From positions 310,001-374,000 of the forward strand of contig OY969553.1 of the NCBI GenBank assembly GCA_963700925.1: DNA of 64,000 nucleotides, given 5' to 3'. Source of the DNA: CAWJMD01 sp963700925 (GTDB taxonomy: Bacteria; Actinomycetota; Actinomycetes; Actinomycetales; CAWJMD01). Shown one piece after another: positions 16,645 to 25,973 of this stretch (the stretch's first letter is position 1; every line of letters begins with the position of its first letter). The translations under genes and the position numbers were made by a program. The notes under the pieces are model-generated. The model worked only from the letters and a program-made list of their open reading frames with translations, was not told the DNA's origin and searched no databases.

Positions 16645-17202
16645 ATGCGAGAGCTGATCGTCACCGAGAACACCACCCTCGACGGCGTCATCGACATGGC
16701 GGAAGGGTGGTTCGACCCGGGCGGCGACGGCACCGACCAGTCCGACCTGCAGGCAGCGATCAAGGAGCAGCGCGACGCCGCCGACGCGGTTCTTCTCGGA
16801 CGGGTGACGTTCGAGGACATGCGCGGCTACTGGCCCCTGCAGACCGATGACACGACAGGCATCACGGACTACCTCAACAGGACGACGAAGTACGTCGTCT
16901 CGTCCACCATGCAGGACCCCGAGTGGGAGAACTCAGAGGTGCTCCGGGGCCCACTCGTGGAGGAGGTCGAGCGGCTCAAGGCCACGCCGGGCACCGACAT
17001 CGTCGCCACTGGCAGCATGAAGCTCGTGCGGGCTCTCGTCGCCGATGGTCTGGTGGACGAGTACCGGCTGTTCGTCTACCCGGTCGTCGTCGGCCAGGGC
17101 ACACGCCTGTTCGCCGACGCCACAAAGGTGCCGGCGCTGCGCCTGGTCGAGACCCGCCAGTTCCGTTCCGGCATCGCGCTCCTGCGGTATCGGACCGACT
17201 GA
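16645..17202 (+). CDS. Dihydrofolate reductase-like (RibD C-terminal) protein
   Basis: 185 residues from ATG 16645. The start MRELIVTENTTLDGVIDMAEG, then ADAVLLGRVTFEDMRGYWP, KYVVSSTMQDPEW, ATGSMKLVRALVADGLVDEY and FVYPVVVGQGTRLF are the standard blocks of the DHFR-like RibD_C family. The folate-specific residues of true DHFR cannot be confirmed. NADPH-dependent reduction of an unknown substrate is likely. A 10-bp inverted repeat 30 bp downstream may end its transcript. Confidence 0.85.
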   Translation: MRELIVTENTTLDGVIDMAEGWFDPGGDGTDQSDLQAAIKEQRDAADAVLLGRVTFEDMRGYWPLQTDDTTGITDYLNRTTKYVVSSTMQDPEWENSEVLRGPLVEEVERLKATPGTDIVATGSMKLVRALVADGLVDEYRLFVYPVVVGQGTRLFADATKVPALRLVETRQFRSGIALLRYRTD

Positions 17203-17232
17203 CGCATCCACGGGAACACACTCACGACACGT

Positions 17233-17278
17233 GGAAGGGCCGGCGGTACCGTCCCCTCCCCGGCGCCGCGGCCCTTCC
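17233..17278 (+). terminator. Inverted repeat after the DHFR-like gene
   Basis: GGAAGGGCCG (17233-17242) and CGGCCCTTCC (17269-17278) form a perfect 10-bp stem with a 26-nt GC-rich interior. No T tract follows. It lies between the DHFR-like gene and the convergent hypothetical gene and could act as a bidirectional terminator. Confidence 0.5.
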
Positions 17279-17366
17279 TACTCCGGTGAGACGCGACCAC
17301 CTGGCCTGGACGTTGCGCCAGACTTCTGAGGATTTGGCCGCTCCCGAAGCCCGGGTGGAACCAGCG

Positions 17367-17915
17367 TCAGATCGGATCGCTCGGCACGTCGTCCTCGACG
17401 AAGTGCTCTGCCCCGTCGACGCCGTACCGGATGTGACCGAACCCTCTCGGGTCGGGAAGCAGGTGCCACGAGCGACCGTTGCGAATCAGTCGTTGGGGCG
17501 CAGGGTCAGGAACCCAGCCGGCGCCGTTCGGCCCGTCCCGGTCGAGGAACCATGCCCTCCTGTCGCCCCGCAGCCGCGCGGCCAGAAGATCAGCGAAGGC
17601 GGCCGCCTCGTTCTGGTCGGCCCAGAGGGGGAAGCCCCCGGCGAGGTGGTCACTGAACCGCGCCAGAACGGCCGGCTGGTAGACCAGCCGGGCACGTGGA
17701 TTGAGCAGGAGCAGCGACCATGGGATGACGAGCCGAACGTACGCACCAGTTCCTCGGTGGGGCCCGACGACGTAGAGCGCCCCGCTGGAGTACGTCGGGG
17801 GCAGAGCGTGGACCTTGGCACCGCCGCGGAAGTGAGGTGTGCCGGGATCGGGGACGTTGACCGCGACGGCCCACAGCGGTTCAGCCCCGAACTCCCCCGG
17901 CTGCTCGGCGGTCAC
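17367..17915 (-). CDS. Hypothetical protein
   Basis: 182 residues, no family recognised. Visible segments are LWAVAVNVPDPGTPHFRGGA, a hydrophobic VRLVIPWSLLLLNPRARLVY, and a tryptophan-rich C-terminal half (RRAWFLDRDGPNGAGW, RSWHLLPDPRGFGHIRYG). No signal peptide. It begins 7 bp after the Prim-PolC stop on the same strand, so it is probably translated from the same message. Codon use looks like that of its neighbours. Confidence 0.65.
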   Translation of the reverse strand: MTAEQPGEFGAEPLWAVAVNVPDPGTPHFRGGAKVHALPPTYSSGALYVVGPHRGTGAYVRLVIPWSLLLLNPRARLVYQPAVLARFSDHLAGGFPLWADQNEAAAFADLLAARLRGDRRAWFLDRDGPNGAGWVPDPAPQRLIRNGRSWHLLPDPRGFGHIRYGVDGAEHFVEDDVPSDPI

Positions 17916-17922
17916 GTGCGCC

Positions 17923-18966
17923 TCAGGCGTCTTCCCAGTTCTGGGGGTTCTTCTTGCTCGGCTGCACCCGCGGCGGCTCCCCCGGCATCTTCGGGTAGTC
18001 CGGCGGGAACGCCAGCTCGCCGAGCCCGCGCTCCTCGATATCGGCGCGCCAGAGCTCGAGCGCTGGGCTGAGATCGCCTGCGGCGTCGTGGATTCCGCTC
18101 CAGGCGTCGCCTCGCTGCTCGATGAGACCAGGGACCGTTCGCACCGTCAGCTCGGCCGGGTCGAGGTCGCCCAGCTCGTCCCAGGTGACCGGGGTCGAGA
18201 CCGGCGCGTGCGGGAGCGGCCTCGGGCTGTACGCGGACGCCATCGTGCGGTCGCGGTTCGTCTGGTTGTAGTCGACGAAGATCCTCTCGCCGCGCTCCTC
18301 CTTCCACCACGCCATCGTGACCAACTCGGGCGCTCGCCGTTCGAGCTCGCGTCCGACCCCGATCGCCGCGTGGCGCACGTCGAGGAACTCGTGCTCCGGC
18401 TTGATCGGCGCGAACACGTGGACCCCGCGGTTGCCCGACGTCTTGACCCAGGCGGTCAGCCCCAGCTCGACCAGCAGGTCTCGCAGCAGGCGCGCGGCCT
18501 CCACCGCGTCGGCGTATCCACGGCCGGGCTGCGGGTCGAGGTCGATGCGCAGCTCGTCGGGCTGGTCGGGGTCGCCGCTGAGGACGGGCCACGGGTGGAA
18601 GGTGATCGAGTTCATCTGCACGGCCCAGACCGCGCCGGCCGGCTCGTCGACCACCAGCTGGGTGTGCTTGCGGCCGCTGGGGTAGGTGACCATCACCGTC
18701 CGCACCCAGTCGGGCGCGCCCTTCGGCGGGTTCTTGGAGTAGAAGGCCTCCCCGTCCACCCCGTCGGGAAAGCGCTGCAGGGTGACCGGCCGGTCGCGCA
18801 GCGCCCCCATCAGGGCCGGGCCGATCGCGATCATGTACTCCGCGAGGTCGCGCTTGGTCAGGCCGATCTCGGGCCACAGCACCCGGTCAGGGCTGGAGAG
18901 ACGCACAGCGCGTGTGCCGCCTTCGGGTGAACCGGGGACGTCGAGCTCGATCGCGGGTCTGGCCAC
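17923..18966 (-). CDS. Prim-PolC (LigD polymerase-domain-like primase-polymerase)
   Basis: 347 residues of the archaeo-eukaryotic primase fold found in LigD polymerase domains, here free-standing. Metal-binding DxD is in ELRIDLDPQPG, the SGxxGxH motif is KTSGNRGVHVFAP, and the third acid lies in RIFVDYNQTNRD. In mycobacteria the stand-alone Prim-PolC is encoded near LigC and fills short gaps in base excision repair, which fits ligC at 14221-15288. It starts with ATG at 18966. No Ku gene is in the window, so a role in end joining is less likely but not excluded. Confidence 0.88.
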   Translation of the reverse strand: MARPAIELDVPGSPEGGTRAVRLSSPDRVLWPEIGLTKRDLAEYMIAIGPALMGALRDRPVTLQRFPDGVDGEAFYSKNPPKGAPDWVRTVMVTYPSGRKHTQLVVDEPAGAVWAVQMNSITFHPWPVLSGDPDQPDELRIDLDPQPGRGYADAVEAARLLRDLLVELGLTAWVKTSGNRGVHVFAPIKPEHEFLDVRHAAIGVGRELERRAPELVTMAWWKEERGERIFVDYNQTNRDRTMASAYSPRPLPHAPVSTPVTWDELGDLDPAELTVRTVPGLIEQRGDAWSGIHDAAGDLSPALELWRADIEERGLGELAFPPDYPKMPGEPPRVQPSKKNPQNWEDA

Positions 18967-19065
18967 TCCTGGACGCTACCGGGAACGTGTCGGGCCGTGC
19001 AGTGGTTGAGTGTGTGCGGCGTGCCGGTGCAGGCACGGCAGACAAAACGTGACGAGGAGGCCCCG

Positions 19066-19497
19066 ATGGGCAGGCTGGACCCGACCGGACGCGACTACGC
19101 GGTGACGAAGTCCGACGAGGAGTGGCGGGCCGAGCTGTCGCCCGAGGAGTACGAGGTGCTGCGGCGCGCCGGCACCGAGCGCCCGGGCACCAGTCCTCTC
19201 GAGGACGACAAGACGGCCGCCGCCTACTCGTGCCGGGCCTGCGGCACGGAGCTGTTCCGGAGCGAGACGAAGTTCGACTCCCACTGCGGCTGGCCGTCGT
19301 TCTACACACCCCTGGCCGAGGACCGAGTGGAGTACATCGAGGACCGTTCGATGGGCTCGGTGCGCACCGAAGTCCGTTGCGCCACTTGCGGTTCGCACCT
19401 CGGTCACGTGTTCGAGGGCGAGGGCTACGGCACCCCGACCGACCAGCGGTACTGCATCAACGGCATCGCGCTCACGCAGGTACCCGACCCGGCGTGA
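19066..19497 (+). CDS. msrB: Peptide-methionine (R)-S-oxide reductase
   Basis: 143 residues from ATG 19066, with GAGGAGG 5 nt upstream; an earlier in-frame start at 18997 is rejected for that reason. It reduces methionine-R-sulfoxide in damaged proteins. Two zinc pairs (CRACG near 62 and CATCG near 109), the HCGWPSFY block and the catalytic cysteine in QRYCINGIAL are all present. Its stop overlaps the GTG of the acetyltransferase gene downstream. Cytoplasmic. Confidence 0.95.
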   Translation: MGRLDPTGRDYAVTKSDEEWRAELSPEEYEVLRRAGTERPGTSPLEDDKTAAAYSCRACGTELFRSETKFDSHCGWPSFYTPLAEDRVEYIEDRSMGSVRTEVRCATCGSHLGHVFEGEGYGTPTDQRYCINGIALTQVPDPA

Positions 19498-20327
19498 GCC
19501 ACCTGCCACCGCACGTACACAAGGCGGGATGGCACGAGCTCGACCCGCAGACCCTGCACGACCTGGTGCGCCTGCGCGTCGACGTCTTCGTGGTCGAGCA
19601 GCGCGCCGCATACCCCGAGCTCGACGGGCGTGACCCGGACGCGGACACCGAGCACTGGTGGACCGATGACGCGTCGGGCCCGACGAGCTACCTGCGGGTG
19701 CTGGTCGAGCCGGGCGGCGGCCGACGCGTCGGGCGCGTGGTGACGCGCGCCGACGCGCGTGGGCAGGGCCTGTCGCGCCGGCTGATGGAGAGCGTGCTCG
19801 ACGCCCATGGCGACGAGCTGCTGGTACTCGACGCCCAGTCGGTCGTGCAGGGCATGTACGCCGCCCTGGGCTTCGAGGTGTGCGGAGCCGAGTATGTCGA
19901 CGACGACGGCATCCCGCACGTGCCGATGCGCCGGGCCGGCGCGGGGGGCTCGGTACCCGCGATGGCGGAGCCGCTCAGGACGCGCGAGGGTGGACGCATG
20001 AGCGAGTACACAGCGGAGCCACCCATCGTCATGTACCCGGTCGACGACCAACGGCCCGAAGACGTCGACCCGGCCGAAGACCCGTCGGTCGACGACCCCG
20101 ACGTCGCCACGGCCGACCGCGAGCTGTCGGAGGTCGACGACCCCGATGCGCTGTCCACCGACGGGCTGGAGCGCGACCCCGACGACGACGGCTGGGAGCC
20201 CCCACAGGACGCCCCCAACACGGAGGCGAACGAGACCCTCGACGAGCGCCTCGCGGAGGAGGAGCCCGAACTGGACCCTCGCCGCGCCGGTGCCCGTGAC
20301 GCCGACCGCGACCTGCTGGAGTCCTAG
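19494..20327 (+). CDS. ElaA-like GNAT acetyltransferase fused in frame to an acidic tail
   Basis: 277 residues from GTG 19494, coupled to msrB by a GTGA overlap. Residues 1-145 are an ElaA-type GNAT: WHELDPQTLHDLVRLRVDVF, VVEQRAAYPELDGRD, VVTRADARGQGLSRRLMES (acetyl-CoA loop), and MYAALGFEVCGAEYVDDD. After a linker the frame stays open through a 109-residue acidic, low-complexity part rich in Asp/Glu. There is no stop between the two parts. The tail has its own ATG at 19998, so it may be a separate protein whose upstream neighbour has lost its stop. Confidence 0.78.
   Translation: MSHLPPHVHKAGWHELDPQTLHDLVRLRVDVFVVEQRAAYPELDGRDPDADTEHWWTDDASGPTSYLRVLVEPGGGRRVGRVVTRADARGQGLSRRLMESVLDAHGDELLVLDAQSVVQGMYAALGFEVCGAEYVDDDGIPHVPMRRAGAGGSVPAMAEPLRTREGGRMSEYTAEPPIVMYPVDDQRPEDVDPAEDPSVDDPDVATADRELSEVDDPDALSTDGLERDPDDDGWEPPQDAPNTEANETLDERLAEEEPELDPRRAGARDADRDLLES
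19998..20327 (+). CDS. Acidic small protein (DUF5709-like), alternative internal start
   Basis: From ATG 19998 the frame encodes 109 residues (MSEYTAEPPIVMYPVDDQRP and onwards, ending RDADRDLLES). A purine-rich GAGGGTGG lies 5 nt upstream. Composition is very acidic, with repeated DDP and DPD motifs and ETLDERLAEEEPELDP, which resembles actinobacterial DUF5709 proteins by general pattern only. It is in the same frame as the GNAT gene, so it is either an independent gene or the C-terminal part of a fusion. Function unknown. Confidence 0.5.
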   Translation: MSEYTAEPPIVMYPVDDQRPEDVDPAEDPSVDDPDVATADRELSEVDDPDALSTDGLERDPDDDGWEPPQDAPNTEANETLDERLAEEEPELDPRRAGARDADRDLLES

Positions 20328-20345
20328 CTCCCAGTCCGGGCCCAG

Positions 20346-21101
<756 letters not shown>

Positions 21102-21131
21102 GGCGCCAGTCTCCCACTGACGCAGCCGGAG

Positions 21132-22601
21132 TCATCCGAGGTGGTCCAGCACCTGCTGCGCTGCCGCGTCCGCCGTCGCGATGCACGCCGGCACGCCGAC
21201 CCCGCCGTAGACCGACCCCGCCAAGGCGAGACCCGGCAGCTCGGCGACAGCAGACAGCACCTCGTCGACCAGGTCCAGGTGACCAACGCCATACTGCGGC
21301 AACGCTCCTCCCCACCGGGTCACCGTCACGGCGGCCGTGGGGAGCACCCGGTCGAGCAGGCTCTCGGCGTCGGCGAGCGCTGCCAGGGCAAGGTCTTCGT
21401 CCGGACGTTGCAGCGCCGTGACCTCCCCCGCCCGGCCGACAGAGAGCCGCACCACGTCACGGCCACCGGCGGCCTCGCGCACCCACTCCCACTTGCGGCT
21501 CGAGAACGTCATGGCCTTCACCAGTCGTCCCTCGACGGGGGGCACCAGCACTCCCGAGATCTCCTCTGCGGTGACGTCGTCGAGCGCGCCGTCGTCGAGC
21601 AGGGCGCTGACCAGCGCAGTGGATGCGACGTGGACCGTCGCGAGTGCCGCGGACGCGCTCGGGGTCACACCTGCCAGAAGCCGACTCGTCGCCGGGGCAG
21701 GAACGGCCAGCACCACCGCCTGCGCGTCCAGCACCTCGCCGCGACCGGCCGGTCCCAGGTGCAGGCGCCACCCGGCACCTGCGGCACCGGAGCGCTCGAC
21801 CTGCCGGACGCACGCCCCGGTTCGGACGACGACCCCCGCTGCGGACAGCTGGTCGCGCAGTTCGTCCGCGAGCCGCGACACACCGCCTCTCAGCCCGGCG
21901 AAGACCGGCGCCGGTTGGCCGTCAACCGTTGCGCCCGTGGCCATCTGGGCAGCCACGGCGTCGAGCAGCCCCCGTCCCTCGCTGGCCACGGGCCACAGCG
22001 TGGGCATCGTTGCTTTCAGCGAGAGGCGCGCCGCGTGGCCGGCGTAGACCCCGCCGAGCAGCGGTTCCACCAAGCGGTCGACGACGGCGGCGCCCACCCG
22101 CTCCCCGATCCAGTCACCGACCGAGACGTCCTCCCCCACACCCGCGAACCAACGTCCGCGCTCGCTCTCGACCCGCGCCACCTCGTCGGCTGTCAGCAGC
22201 CCGACCAGCGCCTCGGGGTCGGACGGCACACCCATCACGGTGCCGGACGGGAAGGGATGCAGCCGGCCTCGCGACGCGACGGCCGCCCGGGTAACGCGAG
22301 CGTGGACCACGTCGTCATCGAGACCCAGCTCGGAGATGAGGCGCAGCGCCTCGGGACGCCTCGCCAGCAACGCCTCGGCCCCGACGTCGACGAGCACGCC
22401 TGGGGGCCCGGCGGTTCCGTCCCCGAGAAAGCCTTGGCGCAGAACACCGCCGGTGCGCTCTCGCTGCTCGAGCACGACCACGTGCGGGCGGCCGCGACGG
22501 TCGCCCAGCAGCTGCACCACCCGCCATGCGGTGGCCAGGCCGCTGATGCCCCCGCCGACCACGACCACGGGCGCCGAGTGGTCGGTGGGGGTTGCGCTCA
22601 C
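21132..22601 (-). CDS. hemG: Coproporphyrinogen III / protoporphyrinogen oxidase
   Basis: 489 residues, also called HemY or CgoX. The FAD fold reads APVVVVGGGISGLATAWRVVQ with ERTGGVLRQGFLG, and the C-terminal FAD contact is LALAGSVYGGVGVPACIAT. In actinobacteria this enzyme oxidises coproporphyrinogen III to coproporphyrin III before ferrochelatase and HemQ act. GTG start at 22601. It is upstream of hemQ with the same orientation, and hemE lies 1.2 kb further on, so the local set covers three haem steps. Confidence 0.93.
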   Translation of the reverse strand: MSATPTDHSAPVVVVGGGISGLATAWRVVQLLGDRRGRPHVVVLEQRERTGGVLRQGFLGDGTAGPPGVLVDVGAEALLARRPEALRLISELGLDDDVVHARVTRAAVASRGRLHPFPSGTVMGVPSDPEALVGLLTADEVARVESERGRWFAGVGEDVSVGDWIGERVGAAVVDRLVEPLLGGVYAGHAARLSLKATMPTLWPVASEGRGLLDAVAAQMATGATVDGQPAPVFAGLRGGVSRLADELRDQLSAAGVVVRTGACVRQVERSGAAGAGWRLHLGPAGRGEVLDAQAVVLAVPAPATSRLLAGVTPSASAALATVHVASTALVSALLDDGALDDVTAEEISGVLVPPVEGRLVKAMTFSSRKWEWVREAAGGRDVVRLSVGRAGEVTALQRPDEDLALAALADAESLLDRVLPTAAVTVTRWGGALPQYGVGHLDLVDEVLSAVAELPGLALAGSVYGGVGVPACIATADAAAQQVLDHLG

Positions 22602-22764
22602 GGTCCCAGCCTCGCAGAGCGGCCCAATCGTGACCTGCAGGGTCAGGTCGGTGCCGGAACGAGACCTGACCGAGACCTGCGCACAGGAACCTCAAGGCAC
22701 CCGGACCCGTCGCAGGTCCAGGCAGACCGAGCACCAGCCGGCACGCCACGACCTGGAGGATCCG

Positions 22765-23836
22765 ATGACTCTCACCCGACGACCCGACCGACACGCGCGT
22801 CGCACGGTACGACGGCCACTCGTCGTCATCACCGCAGCCGTCGTGCTGGGACTGCTGACGCTCACAGGATGTGGCTCGATGGGCGGCGGCACCGAGGCGG
22901 CAGCCGCCCCGGAGGAAGCGGCGGCGGACGGCGCCGACTCGGGTGGAACGGTCGAGCAGGACGACGAAGCCGGCGCGGGAAACACTGCGCCGCAGGCCCC
23001 AGGCGGTGTGGACTCGTCGACGGCCTTCCAGCCGCGCAGGATCAGCCGCGGCGAGGTCGTTGTCGAGGTCGACGACCTGAACAAGGCGTCCAACCAGGTG
23101 CGCGACCTCGCCGCCGGGCTGGGCGGATACGTGTCGGACGAGAGCATCGGCATCAGCCAGGCCAGCTTCCCGGGGTCGGATGACGGCACAGAAGGCGGGG
23201 AGGCGGGACGGCACCGACGACTCGGGCACGCAGTCCGACCAGGAGGCACCGGACATCCAGGCCGCCAGCCCGGGCGAGGCCCGCCTCACCCTGCGCCTTC
23301 CACCGGAGGCGACGACCAACGGGATGAACGAGATCGCCGCGCTCGGCGACGAGGTCAGCCGCTGGAAGAGCGACACCGATGTCGAGCTGACGCTGGTCGA
23401 CCTCGAGAGTCGCATCGCGACCCAGACGAAGAGCGTCCAGGACATCACCGCGCTGATGGGCCGCGCCACCACGCTCACCGAGATCGTGACCCTCGAGGGC
23501 GAGGTGAGCTCGAGGACAGCGGAGCTCGAGTCCTTGAAGTCGCGGCAGGCATCGATCGCCGAGCAGGCTGAGATGTCCACGGTCACAGCGGTTCTGCGGA
23601 CGGCGGAGCGCGTGCAGGCGGCCGAGGAAGAGGCGACCGGGTTCATGAGCGGGCTGTCGTCGGGCTGGGACGCTTTGCAGGCGAGCGTCTCGGTGCTGCT
23701 CACGATCGTCGGGGCGCTGCTGCCCTTCGCGTTCGTCGGAGCGCTGATCGGCTACCCGGTCTACCGCGTGGTCCGGGGCCGCCGCCGCACACGGAGCCGT
23801 CCCGCCGGCACACCCGCAGCCGAACCGGCACCCTGA
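22765..23836 (+). pseudogene. DUF4349 lipoprotein gene with a frameshift
   Basis: The first part, from ATG 22765 with CTGGAGGA just upstream, encodes a lipoprotein signal (VVITAAVVLGLLTLTGCGS, lipobox cysteine about residue 34) and the start of a DUF4349 domain (RRISRGEVVVEVDDLNKASN, AAGLGGYVSDES). The second part, DUF4349 with ARLTLRLPPEATTNGMNEI, VELTLVDLESRIA, a coiled coil, and a C-terminal helix, is in the +1 frame from about 23180. Deleting one G from the G-rich run near 23194-23200 joins them. In the given sequence the product is interrupted; a sequencing error cannot be excluded. Confidence 0.82.
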
Positions 23837-23841
23837 CCCGG

Positions 23842-24987
23842 TCAGCCCGGGTGGTCGCCCGCTGCGTGAACTCCTGATTCGACACCCACGTCGGTGGAGT
23901 GCACGAGGTCGACCACCCGGGCCAGCACGTCGGGGTCCGTCTCGGGCATCACTCCATGACCCAGGTTGAACACGTGCCCGCGTGCCGCACGACCGGCTCG
24001 CAGGGCGGCCAACGTCTGGGAGCGGACGACGTCCCACGGCGCGAAAAGGACTGCCGGGTCGAGGTTTCCCTGCAGCGAGTGCTCGGGTCCGACCCTCGTG
24101 GCGGCGACGTCCAGAGGCACCCTGAAGTCGACGCCCACGACCTCGGCGCCGGCCTCCCCCATCGCGCGCAGCAGCTCTCCGGTGCCGACGCCGAAATGGA
24201 TCCGCGGCACGCCGAGGTCGGCCACACCGGCCAGCACCGCGGTCGAGTGCGGCATCACGTACCGGCGGTAGTCGCGCTCGGGCAGCGCACCGACCCAGGA
24301 GTCGAACAGCTGCACGGCTGACGCACCGGCCTCGACCTGCACGCGCAGGAACGTCGTAGTGATCGCGGCGATGCGCCGCATCAGCACGTCCCACACCTCC
24401 GGCTGGCCGTACATCAGCGCCTTGGTCCGCTCGTGGTGCCGGCTCGGCCCACCCTCGACGAGGTAACTGGCCAGCGTGAACGGCGCACCGGCGAACCCGA
24501 TCAGCGGCGTCTCCCCCAGCTCCGACGCGACCTGGCGCACTGACTGCGCGATGTCGTCGACCTGGCCGGGGTCGAGATCGGGGAGGGCGCGGACCGCCTC
24601 GGACGTCCGAACGGGCTCCGCGACGACGGGCCCGATGCCGGGCACGATGTCGAGGTCGATGCCCGCGGCGTGCAGCGGCACCACGATGTCGGAGTACAGG
24701 ATCGCGGCGTCGACGCCGTACCGGCGGACCGGCTGCAGCGTGATCTCGGTGACCAGGTCGGGCGTGCGGCAGGCGTCGAGCATGGCGATGCCCTCGCGGA
24801 CCCGGCGGTACTCGGGCAGGGACCGTCCGGCCTGACGCATGAACCAGACCGGGTGCCGGTCGACCGGCTGTCCGGCACAGGCAGCAAGGAACGGGCTGGT
24901 GCTCGGACGGGGGGCGCGCGACAGGTCGGGCGGGCTGGACAGGGGACGCAGGCTCACGCCGTCATCGTCCCACGCAGGCTCAGCCAC
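23842..24987 (-). CDS. hemE: Uroporphyrinogen decarboxylase
   Basis: 381 residues from GTG 24987; an inner GTG 30 bp later would remove an unconserved leader. It decarboxylates uroporphyrinogen III to coproporphyrinogen III. The signature VWFMRQAGRSLPEYR, the ILYSDIVVPLHAAGIDLDI block, LIGFAGAPFTLASYLVEGG, and HFGVGTGELL are all present. Its start overlaps the EamA gene end by 8 bp. The 3' end faces the frameshifted DUF4349 gene at a distance of 5 bp. Confidence 0.95.
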   Translation of the reverse strand: MAEPAWDDDGVSLRPLSSPPDLSRAPRPSTSPFLAACAGQPVDRHPVWFMRQAGRSLPEYRRVREGIAMLDACRTPDLVTEITLQPVRRYGVDAAILYSDIVVPLHAAGIDLDIVPGIGPVVAEPVRTSEAVRALPDLDPGQVDDIAQSVRQVASELGETPLIGFAGAPFTLASYLVEGGPSRHHERTKALMYGQPEVWDVLMRRIAAITTTFLRVQVEAGASAVQLFDSWVGALPERDYRRYVMPHSTAVLAGVADLGVPRIHFGVGTGELLRAMGEAGAEVVGVDFRVPLDVAATRVGPEHSLQGNLDPAVLFAPWDVVRSQTLAALRAGRAARGHVFNLGHGVMPETDPDVLARVVDLVHSTDVGVESGVHAAGDHPG

Positions 24988-25867
24988 CCAGCGCGATGCA
25001 CCCGATGCCCACGAACGCCGCCGCGATGCCGGCCACCTGCACGCGCTGGAGCCGCTCGTGCAGCACGAAACGCGCCATCAGCACCGTCACCACCGGGTAC
25101 AGCGAGCCCAGCACCGAGGTCAGGCTGAGCAGCCCGAGCGTGGACGCGATCCCGAACGTGAGGTTGGCCCCCACGTCGGCCAGACCGATCCCGGCGAGCA
25201 CCGGCAGGTCGCGCGGCCGGGCGACGACGAGCTCACGACCCCGACCCCAGCCCCGCGTCGCGAGGATCACCACGCCGGCGATCACGAAGGCCGTCACGCT
25301 GGTGGCACGCATGCCGACCAGCGTCATCACCGTGGAGTCCTCGGACCCTCGGCTGATCGCCAGCAGCGCGACACCGAAGCCGACCGCCGCGAGTAGGGCC
25401 AGCAGCACCGACCGGGGCCCGCCTCGTTCGCCGTCCTTTCCCGGCGACAGCTCGGGGCCGGACGCCAGGGCTGCCCCTGCGAGCGCGAGCAGGATGCCCA
25501 CCACCTGCAGCGCGCTGGGGCGCTCGCCCGACAGCACACCCGCGATCACCGGCACGACGGCCCCGAGGGCGGCAATCGGCGAGACGACGCCCATCGTCCC
25601 GGTGGCCAGGGCTGCGTAGAACGCGACCAGCGCGGTCGCACCGGCCACCCCGGCGAGCAGCGACCACGGCACCCAGCCGGTCGGGTCGTCGGTGGCGCCG
25701 ATGACCACCGCGGCGATCGAGACAGCGAGCAGCCCCGCAGACTGCGACCAGGCGACGACCAGCACGGCCTGCATCCGCTTGGAGACGACGCCACCGACGA
25801 AGTCGGCCGTCCCCCACAGCCCGGAGGAGAGCACGGCGAGGCCTGGACCGGCGAAGGACTCGGACAT
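24980..25867 (-). CDS. EamA/DMT family transporter
   Basis: 295 residues with about ten hydrophobic helices in two repeats, the drug/metabolite transporter arrangement. Start MSESFAGPGLAVLSSGLWGTADFVGG and the end repeat GLLSLTSVLGSLYPVVTVLMARFVLHERLQ (split EamA signature) are characteristic. ATG at 25867. The end overlaps hemE by 8 bp, a pairing often seen by chance of compact genomes; a role in haem precursor export is only speculation. Inner membrane; substrate unknown. Confidence 0.88.
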   Translation of the reverse strand: MSESFAGPGLAVLSSGLWGTADFVGGVVSKRMQAVLVVAWSQSAGLLAVSIAAVVIGATDDPTGWVPWSLLAGVAGATALVAFYAALATGTMGVVSPIAALGAVVPVIAGVLSGERPSALQVVGILLALAGAALASGPELSPGKDGERGGPRSVLLALLAAVGFGVALLAISRGSEDSTVMTLVGMRATSVTAFVIAGVVILATRGWGRGRELVVARPRDLPVLAGIGLADVGANLTFGIASTLGLLSLTSVLGSLYPVVTVLMARFVLHERLQRVQVAGIAAAFVGIGCIALGG

Positions 25868-25973
25868 GTGCGCAGGTTATGGCCCCCTCGTCGCCGGTGC
25901 GGGGCAGGGGTCCGACGCGCCGGTCCGGCGCGCGTGAGCCCTGGTGGGGCCGGCACCGACGTACTCTGCGGGT

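Noticed and set aside
14221..18966. A non-homologous end joining operon (LigD/Ku)
   Set aside because: Ligase and polymerase domains are separate proteins and no Ku gene is in the window. The gene set fits LigC/Prim-PolC repair better.
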